The notes under the pieces are model-generated. The model saw only the letters and a list, made by a program, of their open reading frames with translations. It was not told the DNA's origin and did no database searches. Shown here piece by piece: positions 57,866 through 64,000 of a stretch of DNA of 64,000 bases. The stretch is taken from the NCBI RefSeq assembly GCF_002741015.1, contig NZ_CP016620.1, forward strand, positions 434,001 to 498,000, given 5' to 3'. Positions within the stretch are counted from its first letter, which is position 1; the number at the start of each line of letters is the position of its first letter. The DNA comes from Microvirga ossetica. GTDB lineage: Bacteria > Pseudomonadota > Alphaproteobacteria > Rhizobiales > Beijerinckiaceae. A program made the position numbers and the translations under genes.

Positions 57866-58903
57866 TTAGACAGCTGCGGGTATGCTTTCCCTCGTCCAGC
57901 GGAATACGGTGCCATCGCTCCAGATGCGGTGCATGATCACGCCCAGACGCCGGGCCAGCGCAACAATGGCTTTTCGCCCACCACGCCGTTTGGCGATATT
58001 CATCGCCCATGCTTTCAACCACGACCACTTCACGTGAACATTCGTCAGCATGACTTGAGCGGCTTCGTACAACAGCGTTCGCATCATGCCATCCCCGCAG
58101 AGGGAGACGCGGCCGATCCGGTTGCTCTCACCCGACTGATGAAGCACCGGCGTTAACCCCAGGGAGGCACCCACGGCTTTGGAGTTCCGGAAGCGAGCCG
58201 GAACGTCGATAGTACTGGCATAGGCTAAAGCGACAACGGGACCGACCCCTGGAATGGTCATCAGGCGTCGACAAACACCGTCGTCGCGGACAATCGATAG
58301 CAGCTTTCGATGAAGACGCTCGAACTCCTCTCGAAGCTTTCGCCGGCTGGCCAGCAGCGGCTCTATGATCTCTGCCAGGTCAGGCAGACAGTCAAGGAGT
58401 TCGCGAATGCGGATGTCGAATTTGGCTGCGCCAACGATGCCGACTTTGAGGCCGAAGTTGCGCAGCAGGCCGCGAATATCATTCTCAAATGCAATCGCCT
58501 TCTCCTGCAGCAACTTGCGGGCGGTCAGGAGGGCGCGCCGCTTTTGGCTGGTCAGGGTTTTTACATGAACCGGTCGGAACAGATTCACCCGCATCATCTG
58601 CGCAATGCCACGTGCGTCGTTGCGGTCACTCTTGTTCACCTGTGCCTTGAGGAATGCCTTCGTATGGCGGGTCTCGATGCAGACGATAGGCAGACCGGCT
58701 TCTGCAAGCCCACTGAACAGCCATTGCGACAAAGGGCCAGCCTCAAGGCCGATCCGCTCGAGCCGCCAAGCAGGATCGTGGAGGACTTGCGCGAGATCGT
58801 CTGGGTGGCTCGGCACCTTTGTCTCGCGGCAGATCCTCGTTTCATCCACAATGCACACCGACGTCTCTTTCACGGAGACGTCCAGTCCAGCATAGTGCTT
58901 CAT
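57866..58903 (-). CDS. IS110-family transposase
   Basis: 345 residues, complete: N-terminal DEDD domain HYAGLDVSVKETSVCIVDET, IGLEAGPLSQWLFSGLAEAG, NKSDRNDARGIAQMMRVN; C-terminal transposase_20 domain MTIPGVGPVVALAYASTIDV, SKAVGASLGLTPVLHQSGES. It belongs to a different subgroup from the broken IS110 at 23-24 kb. Element edges cannot be fixed without inverted repeats; they lie roughly at 57.7-57.8 and 58.95-59.0 kb. Confidence 0.92.
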   Translation of the reverse strand: MKHYAGLDVSVKETSVCIVDETRICRETKVPSHPDDLAQVLHDPAWRLERIGLEAGPLSQWLFSGLAEAGLPIVCIETRHTKAFLKAQVNKSDRNDARGIAQMMRVNLFRPVHVKTLTSQKRRALLTARKLLQEKAIAFENDIRGLLRNFGLKVGIVGAAKFDIRIRELLDCLPDLAEIIEPLLASRRKLREEFERLHRKLLSIVRDDGVCRRLMTIPGVGPVVALAYASTIDVPARFRNSKAVGASLGLTPVLHQSGESNRIGRVSLCGDGMMRTLLYEAAQVMLTNVHVKWSWLKAWAMNIAKRRGGRKAIVALARRLGVIMHRIWSDGTVFRWTRESIPAAV

Positions 58904-59019
58904 GCTAGGCTTCCTTTCCTGATGCTTGTGCTTGATCCAACAGACCAGGTTTCATCATCGTCCCGCGGCGCGCGCCTTTCTAGCCCAAGCCATGGGATGG
59001 CAGGCCGAATACTCCATCT

Positions 59020-60012
59020 ATGGGCCAGGTTCTCCATGGGAGCGCCACAACGCTCGATCCAGTCCGTCGAGCAATACAAAATAGTCAAGCGAGCCTGAGG
59101 GCCCTGGCCGAGCGCCATGGCATCAACCCGAAGACGGTCGCCAAATGGAAGAAGCGGGATACCACCGCAGATCGCCCGACGGGGCCGAGAGCACCGCATT
59201 CCACGGTGCTCTCGGTCCAGGAAGAGGCGATCGTCGTCGCCTTCCGCAAGCACACCCTGCTGCCGTTGGACGATTGCCTTTACGCCCTTCAGCCCACCAT
59301 CCCGCACCTGACGCGCTCATCCCTGCATCGCTGTCTGCAGCGGCATGGTATCAGCCGCTTGCCAGAGGTGACCGGTGACAAGCCCGCCAAGAAGAAGTTC
59401 AAGAGCTACCCGATCGGCTACTTCCACATCGACATCGCCGAGGTGCATACGGAAGAGGGCCGGCTTTATCTGTTCGTGGCCATTGATCGCACGTCTAAAT
59501 TCGCCTTTGCCAAACTGCATGAGAAAGCCACAAGGCGCGTGGCGGGTGACTTCCTGCGGGCGCTGATCGCGGCCGTGCCTTACAAGATCCACACGGTTCT
59601 CACCGACAACGGCACTCACTTCACCACACCCGGCAACACCAGTTCGGCTGCCCCTCTGATCAAAGAGGCGATGGCCCACGGCGAGATCTTCCGGGCCCAT
59701 TCGTTCGAGCTCGCCTGTGCGCAGAACGACATCGAGCACCGCCTGACCAAACCACGCCATCCCTGGACGAACGGACAGGTTGAGCGCATGAACCGGACCC
59801 TCAAGGACGCGACCGTCAGGCGCTACTACTACGACACCCACGACCAGCTGCAGGGGCACCTGGGCGACTTCCTCGCCGCCTACAACTTCGCCCGAAGGCT
59901 CAAGACGCTGCGCGGCCTCACCCCCTACGAGTGCATCTGCAAGATCTGGATAAGCGAGCCTCAACGCTTCAGGCTCGACCCGCTCCACCAAATGCCGGGA
60001 CTAAACATCTAG
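59020..60012 (+). CDS. IS481-family transposase
   Basis: 330 residues. The N-terminal HTH is GQVLHGSATTLDPVRRAIQN, LRALAERHGINPKTVAKWKK. The integrase core has Asp in YFHIDIAEVHTEEGRLYLF, Asp in TVLTDNGTHFTT and Glu in TNGQVERMNRTLKDATVRRY. Complete. The right end (CCGGGACTAAACATCTAGAA) overlaps the stop; the left end usual just upstream of ATG is not visible, possibly lost when the IS110 inserted. Confidence 0.92.
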   Translation: MGQVLHGSATTLDPVRRAIQNSQASLRALAERHGINPKTVAKWKKRDTTADRPTGPRAPHSTVLSVQEEAIVVAFRKHTLLPLDDCLYALQPTIPHLTRSSLHRCLQRHGISRLPEVTGDKPAKKKFKSYPIGYFHIDIAEVHTEEGRLYLFVAIDRTSKFAFAKLHEKATRRVAGDFLRALIAAVPYKIHTVLTDNGTHFTTPGNTSSAAPLIKEAMAHGEIFRAHSFELACAQNDIEHRLTKPRHPWTNGQVERMNRTLKDATVRRYYYDTHDQLQGHLGDFLAAYNFARRLKTLRGLTPYECICKIWISEPQRFRLDPLHQMPGLNI

Positions 60013-60182
60013 AACACGCTATCAACAAAGGAGCCGCAGCCGGAGCGCGGGTTACCCTTGGCAAAATCATACTGTCCAATCTCGGCATCTGTTTGAGCAA
60101 TGGACGAGAGCCGATTTGGTCTGTAAACAGCCGGTCGATCCCTGTCTTCGAGTCTCGTCCATCACCGATGTTTCCCTCCCGA

Positions 60183-60860
60183 ATGAAGCCTTTCCTCGGC
60201 GCCGTTGCGCTATGCATTCTTTTCATAACTGGCATCTCTGCCGCACCATTGTCTGGCCAAGCCGACGTCGTCGATGGCGACACCTTGTCCATTCGTGGCC
60301 AGTCCGCTCGCATTCGTCTCTATGGCGTCGATACTCCTGAGGGACAGCAGACCTGTGAAGATGCTGCAGGCAAGCGTTATCTCTGTGGCTCTCAGGCGGC
60401 GGACGCTCTCGCAGCCCTGATTGGCCGCAATGGCCGGGTGTCTTGCCAGGAAGAGGATCGGGACCGTTACGGCCGGATCGTCGCTGTGTGCCAGGCGAAT
60501 GGGCGCGAGATCAACGCTGAGCTGATCCGTCAAGGCTGGGCGCTTGAGTACAAGCAATATTCCGATGGCCGCTATTCCGGGGACGAGGCCGAGGCGCGCA
60601 AAGCCAAGCGGGGATTGTGGGCCGGAAAGTTCGTGGAGCCCTGGGATTGGCGCCGTGGTGAGCGCTTAGCGTCGGAGGCTTCGACGGGCTCAGACCGCAA
60701 ATGTGCCATCAAGGGCAACATTTCGAGCTCGGGCAAGATCTATCATGTGCCTGGCAGCAAGAACTACGCCAAGACCAACATCGAGGAATCCAACGGTGAG
60801 CGCTGGTTCTGCACCGAAGATGAAGCGAGGGCAGCCGGGTGGCGCGCTCCAGGAGGCTAG
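60183..60860 (+). CDS. secreted thermonuclease-like (SNase) protein with C-terminal sunset-type domain
   Basis: 225 residues from ATG 60183 (60168 also possible). Signal peptide to about residue 21. SNase domain 25-150: Asp31/Asp33 in VVDGDTLSI, Arg45 and Glu53 in RIRLYGVDTPEG, Arg98 in DRDRYGRIVAV, matching the staphylococcal catalytic Arg35, Glu43, Arg87. The C-terminal 45 residues (CAIKGNISSSGKIYHVPGSK, WFCTEDEARAAGWR) are a sunset-type domain. It cuts DNA/RNA with Ca2+ outside the cytoplasm. An Excalibur protein follows after 10 bases. Confidence 0.9.
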   Translation: MKPFLGAVALCILFITGISAAPLSGQADVVDGDTLSIRGQSARIRLYGVDTPEGQQTCEDAAGKRYLCGSQAADALAALIGRNGRVSCQEEDRDRYGRIVAVCQANGREINAELIRQGWALEYKQYSDGRYSGDEAEARKAKRGLWAGKFVEPWDWRRGERLASEASTGSDRKCAIKGNISSSGKIYHVPGSKNYAKTNIEESNGERWFCTEDEARAAGWRAPGG

Positions 60861-60870
60861 GGGGCCTTTC

Positions 60871-61152
60871 ATGAGAAAAGCACTGATCGCGGCATTTGCC
60901 GCAATGGCGATGGCTGGACCAGCAACGGGAAGCCTCTTGAACCCGTCGGCAAAGCCGAGCGTCGATAAGGTGAAAGAGTTCATAGTGGCTCAGCGTCGGA
61001 GTTGCAGCGCCGCCAGCACCTGCCAGGAAGCTGTCGAAATGTGGTGCGGTGGCTATAGCGGGGCTGATCGTGACAGGGACGGTATCCCGTGTGAAAGCGT
61101 TTGTCGTTCGAAGGCTCAGGTCGATAGGACCAAGCAACAGATCAGCTGCTGA
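60871..61152 (+). CDS. secreted Excalibur-domain protein
   Basis: 93 residues. Signal peptide (ALIAAFAAMAMAGPATGS). Cys-rich region SCSAASTCQEAVEMWCGGYS followed by the Excalibur Ca2+ loop ADRDRDGIPCESVC (D-x-D-x-D-G). It starts 10 bases after the nuclease stop, so it is translated from the same message. In many bacteria an SNase domain and an Excalibur domain are fused in one secreted protein; here they are separate. Confidence 0.82.
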   Translation: MRKALIAAFAAMAMAGPATGSLLNPSAKPSVDKVKEFIVAQRRSCSAASTCQEAVEMWCGGYSGADRDRDGIPCESVCRSKAQVDRTKQQISC

Positions 61153-61370
61153 TTTCAGCAGTACCTGCTTCTGCCGGGGTATTGGCTTGCGGATTCTGAT
61201 ATCTCGGGCTAGCGGCGACCCAAAAGATCCTGCGATCGCTTCCGCTGTGTCCAGTCGAGGAATTTAGCGAACTAAATGCGCTGAGCGAGTAACGGCTCGT
61301 TAATCATACTCGCACATTCTTCGCTCGTGCTCTGAGGCGGTCGCAGAGCTGTTTCTCGCGAGGCAGGCAA

Positions 61371-61733
61371 ATGATGTTCAAGGCTCTCACGGAAGCAGTT
61401 GACGAGAACCTTGCGCTAATTGCACCCGTCTTAAAGAAGATCGAGCGAGGTGGTCGGGGCACTGATCTGCGCGATCTCAGCTCACATCTCGTTCGTGCTC
61501 TACGCCTGTTTGAGCGGAACCCCGGCATCGAGGCCGCTGCCGATGACCTATATGCGGCGGCGGTAGCACTGGTTGGGGAGAACGTCAGGTTCCCGCAGTC
61601 TAGCGTACGAGCGCGGCGGCTTCTCAGGGATGCCCATCTGCGCTTTTGCAGCCGGCTCGAAGCGGCTGCGGATCGCGTTAGGCCTTACGAGTACTTGGTG
61701 GTTCCAGATTACCCAGTCCACAAAGCAGCGTAA
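61371..61733 (+). CDS. conserved hypothetical protein, paralogue of 50336-50707
   Basis: 120 residues from ATG 61371 (61374 alternative; GAGGCAGG upstream). VDENLALIAPVLKKIERGGR, LFERNPGIEAAADDLYAAAV and RARRLLRDAHLRFCSRLEAA align with the protein at 50 kb; the tail YEYLVVPDYPVHKAA is unique. Soluble and helical, function unknown. Confidence 0.65.
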   Translation: MMFKALTEAVDENLALIAPVLKKIERGGRGTDLRDLSSHLVRALRLFERNPGIEAAADDLYAAAVALVGENVRFPQSSVRARRLLRDAHLRFCSRLEAAADRVRPYEYLVVPDYPVHKAA

Positions 61734-62039
61734 CGAGGCGGTCTCTGCCGCTCAAGATTGCTTCTGCCGAGCTAATATCGTGTGCAGAGAGCTGTGATTA
61801 TCAGCTCAGGGAAACCGCAGTTTTTCTAGGAGAGTCTGAAACGAGGGCTAGTACTTTGCCCGATCACGACAGCGGGGAGTCGACGACTGGCAGTTCGATA
61901 AAAGATTATAACACTTCGTACAAGTGTCCTTTTTACAAGAAGCCTGAGGCTTCTGCCAAGGTCACTCTACGCCTTATGCGCACTTCACTCCAGCTTGGCC
62001 TCTGCCATTTTGGCTGGGTTCAACCTTGGACAGAGACAC
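61734..62039. other. intergenic region upstream of the cytochrome
   Basis: 306 bases without an assured gene. Confidence 0.4.
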
Positions 62040-62534
62040 ATGAGATCGATCATCTGGACCGCCCTGGCAGCCGGTAGCTTCCTCATGTCAGGCTCGTTGG
62101 CTTTCGCCCAGACGCAAACTCAACGCGGCGAGTACCTCGTGACCATCATGGACTGCACGGGCTGCCACACTCCTGGCACCTTCCTCGGCAAACCCGATAT
62201 GCAGCGCTACTTAGGCGGATCAGAGGTTGGATTTCAAACCCCTGGGCTCGGGATCTTTTACCCGCCCAACCTCACTCCCGATCCCGAGACTGGGTTGGGC
62301 AAGTGGAGCGAGGCCGATATTATCAAGGCTGTGCGGACCGGCGTCAGGCCGGACGGTCGTCAGCTTGTGCCGATCATGCCGTACCACTCCTACGGCAAGC
62401 TCACCGATGGGGATGCCCGGGCTCTCGCCAGCTATCTCAAGAGCCTGAAGCCGGTCAGGAACCAGGTGCCGGGTCTGGTTGGGGCAAACGAGAAGCCCTC
62501 AGCCCCTTACCTGACCGTGGTCATGCCCCAGTAG
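62040..62534 (+). CDS. exported c-type cytochrome
   Basis: 164 residues from ATG 62040. Signal peptide to LAFAQ. Haem site CTGCH (Cys39, Cys42, His43). The sixth ligand is probably Met113 in LVPIMPYHSYGKLTDGDARA. The gap between CxxCH and Met, and the segment NLTPDPETGLGKWSEADIIK, match the mono-haem subunit type of alcohol or aldehyde dehydrogenases. It would carry electrons in the periplasm. No dehydrogenase gene is next to it. Confidence 0.9.
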   Translation: MRSIIWTALAAGSFLMSGSLAFAQTQTQRGEYLVTIMDCTGCHTPGTFLGKPDMQRYLGGSEVGFQTPGLGIFYPPNLTPDPETGLGKWSEADIIKAVRTGVRPDGRQLVPIMPYHSYGKLTDGDARALASYLKSLKPVRNQVPGLVGANEKPSAPYLTVVMPQ

Positions 62535-62601
62535 CCTTTCGGCGTAGTGTGCCCAAAATTCAGAAGCCGGCAGCTCTGGATAGGCTCAGGAGACATCAGA
62601 C

Positions 62602-62880
62602 ATGCTCGAGGCAGAGCTGCAGCGGCTGCGCGACGACAACTTGGCGATTGCAGCACTACTGCAAGAACTGGAGAACAGCCTCGCACTGCCGCACCCGCCA
62701 GATCCGCCGTTCCAGGTCATGGCAGATGTGACGGCCCTGCAGAACCGGGTCTACGAGATGGCGAGAATGGTAGGAAGCATGAAGCGGATGATCCGCGACA
62801 GGATCCTACAGCACACGCTCGCAACCGACTTCTCGCCGCAAGGCGAGGACGTATCAGCAAAAATCAGGCTGGGGGTGTGA
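62602..62880 (+). CDS. small coiled-coil hypothetical protein
   Basis: 92 residues from ATG 62602 (AGGAGACATCAGAC upstream). Heptad-like LEAELQRLRDDNLAIAALLQ, ELENSL, then a Pro-rich hinge and a second helix MADVTALQNRVYEMARMVGS. Cytoplasmic; unknown role. It lies 67 bases after the cytochrome gene. Confidence 0.55.
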   Translation: MLEAELQRLRDDNLAIAALLQELENSLALPHPPDPPFQVMADVTALQNRVYEMARMVGSMKRMIRDRILQHTLATDFSPQGEDVSAKIRLGV

Positions 62881-63015
62881 ACTTCGCGGCGCGGCCTGGA
62901 TAGTCCGCATGGATACTCGTGCTGCGCTCCTGATACTTCTCACCCGCGGCCTGGCGCTGGGCCTGATAGCCTATTCTCCTCTGAGAACCCTATATGGGAA
63001 CTGTGTGCAATGCGG

Positions 63016-63561
63016 TTATGCCGCCGCTTCGCTCCCAGCCGGTTTGCTGGAATGGAGAGCGCTGGCTAGACCCTGCTCGATGAGCTTGCGGGCCTCGGTT
63101 TCCGTTATCTGTCTTACTGCTGCGATCTCTTTCGTCATGAAATCCAGGGCGCCTTCGAAAATCTGTCGCTCGCTGTAGGACGCCTCTTCCTGCTGCGGCC
63201 CACGGTTCAGATCCCGCAGGATCTCTGCGACGGCAGTCAACTGCCCGCTCCCCATGCGCTCCTGATAGTCCGCCGCCCGGCGGTTCCACATGCCACGCTT
63301 GGATCGAGCCTTTCCGCTCAGGATCTCGAGTGCCTGGTTGGCGACGGCCGGTTCGGACAGCTTCCTCAGGCCGCTGCTTTTCGCTTTGGCAGTGGGAATG
63401 CGGACCGTGACTTTTCCCGAGTCGAGTGAAAGCACAAGGAGGTCTAGTTTGAACCCGGCAACTTCTTGTTCCTCGATCCCTGTGATCACCCCGAGGCCAT
63501 GGCCGGGATACACGACCGTTTCACCGGCCTGGAAGCTAAGAGCATTGTTCTTCGTTGTCAT
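63016..63561 (-). CDS. CarD-family transcriptional regulator
   Basis: 181 residues: the RNA-polymerase-interaction domain FQAGETVVYPGHGLGVITGI, EEQEVAGFKLDLLVLSLDSG, VTVRIPTAKAKSSGLRKLSE and the helical DNA-binding part KRGMWNRRAADYQERMGSGQ, LTAVAEILRDLNRG, ASYSERQIFEGALDFMTKEI. CarD binds RNAP beta and stabilises open complexes, notably at stable-RNA promoters. AAGGAGAT lies upstream of ATG 63561. Confidence 0.93.
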   Translation of the reverse strand: MTTKNNALSFQAGETVVYPGHGLGVITGIEEQEVAGFKLDLLVLSLDSGKVTVRIPTAKAKSSGLRKLSEPAVANQALEILSGKARSKRGMWNRRAADYQERMGSGQLTAVAEILRDLNRGPQQEEASYSERQIFEGALDFMTKEIAAVRQITETEARKLIEQGLASALHSSKPAGSEAAA

Positions 63562-64000
63562 TCAGGAAAGATCTCCTTGAGCCACAGATCATGCTTCACA
63601 TGAGACGATCGGTGTCGCAGATGTCGAATTCGCTACGCTCGCTTGTGGAGCGTCGGTTGTCAGAACTCGATAACTTTCGTGCGGTTCCCGCATATCGGAT
63701 GCCCACCTTCGCCGTGCAAGAGGGCTCATCAGCGATGCTTAATGCTCGCTACGCTGGGTTCACTGTGGCGTAGTCTCATCACCGGCTGCCCGATGCCGAC
63801 GCCTAATCGCAACCATAAGATGATAGAATGCCTTGGTTAACGTTGTCTTTACGTCAGCGGCAAGGGCTGCAACCCAGAACAAGGTGGTTTAAGCCCTGCC
63901 CTTTGCCGAGTCTCTTGCCGAACTTGCGGGCGGAATTCCTCACCGCTTGCCATCATCCCCATTGGTGAAGCGACCTTCGCACAATGTTGGAGCGCTAAGT
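63562..64000. other. window end, no assured gene
   Basis: 439 bases. Short frames only (for example plus 63591-63773), without ribosome sites or recognisable sequence. The carD promoter should be in the first part. Confidence 0.35.

Noticed and set aside
63591..63773. Short plus-strand frame near the window end
   Set aside because: No ribosome site and no recognisable sequence; could be chance.

Overview
The window looks like an accessory, transposon-rich stretch from a high-GC alphaproteobacterium of the Hyphomicrobiales, most plausibly Methylobacteriaceae (Microvirga- or Methylobacterium-like). The grounds are a MucR/Ros regulator, groESL preceded by a perfect CIRCE element and a rhizobial-type CTTGCC-N17-CTATCA promoter, DUF2382 stress proteins, a DoxX protein, a plasmid pRiA4b ORF-3 protein and HU with a lysine/alanine-rich tail. 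The genus is inference. There is no replication or partition gene and no rRNA, tRNA or CRISPR array that I could recognise, so plasmid and chromosome cannot be told apart.

Layout. 0-12.2 kb: an IS6 copy cut by the window edge; an envelope/stress group (small membrane protein, two DUF2382 proteins, a PepSY-like secreted protein) split by an IS630; a second IS6 that has removed the 5' end of etfA; a decaying metabolic/transport group (ABM monooxygenase, frameshifted AbrB permease, frameshifted SBP, intact 2-hydroxyacid dehydrogenase); TerC; a third IS6. 12.2-22.9 kb: mostly single small genes (DUF6398, degenerate MucR, GNAT, pRiA4b ORF-3, DoxX), the helicase RecD2, an Ada-motif protein, and two frameshifted unknown genes. 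23-29.2 kb: an IS110 inside a J-domain gene, IhfB, a cupin pseudogene, nested IS6 copies cutting a phage terminase small subunit gene, then a run of very small genes and a secreted Tudor-like protein. 29.9-34.7 kb: a conserved core island with the primary-type sigma factor RpoD and groES-groEL.

35-43.3 kb: regulators (HTH-only LuxR, Crp/Fnr, TetR), dodecin, queC plus a VUT-family queuosine-precursor transporter, an EamA exporter, a lipoprotein and a coiled-coil membrane protein. 43.4-52.9 kb: an IS1202-type element beside a fragment of a related one, an ImmA-like protein without the first HExxH histidine, a LuxR regulator, and much debris (LysR, SWIB, a secreted protein with an internal TAG, IS6 and terminase remnants), together with HU and an NTF2-fold protein. 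53-64 kb: a 965-residue SF2 helicase of unknown role, an RTX metalloprotease, IS110 and IS481, a secreted nuclease plus Excalibur protein operon, a small c-type cytochrome, and CarD.

The genes do not form one pathway. Two themes stand out. First, chromatin and transcription control is heavily represented (RpoD, CarD, IhfB, tailed HU, MucR, a broken SWIB gene, LuxR, Crp and TetR regulators). Second, decay is local: about ten genes carry one-base indels, a stop codon or IS truncations, while long genes such as the 965-codon helicase, recD2, rpoD and groEL are intact. Several genes of under 60 codons have good ribosome-binding sites; one tiny membrane-protein gene lies in a roughly 300-base unit present twice (35.4 and 49.3 kb).
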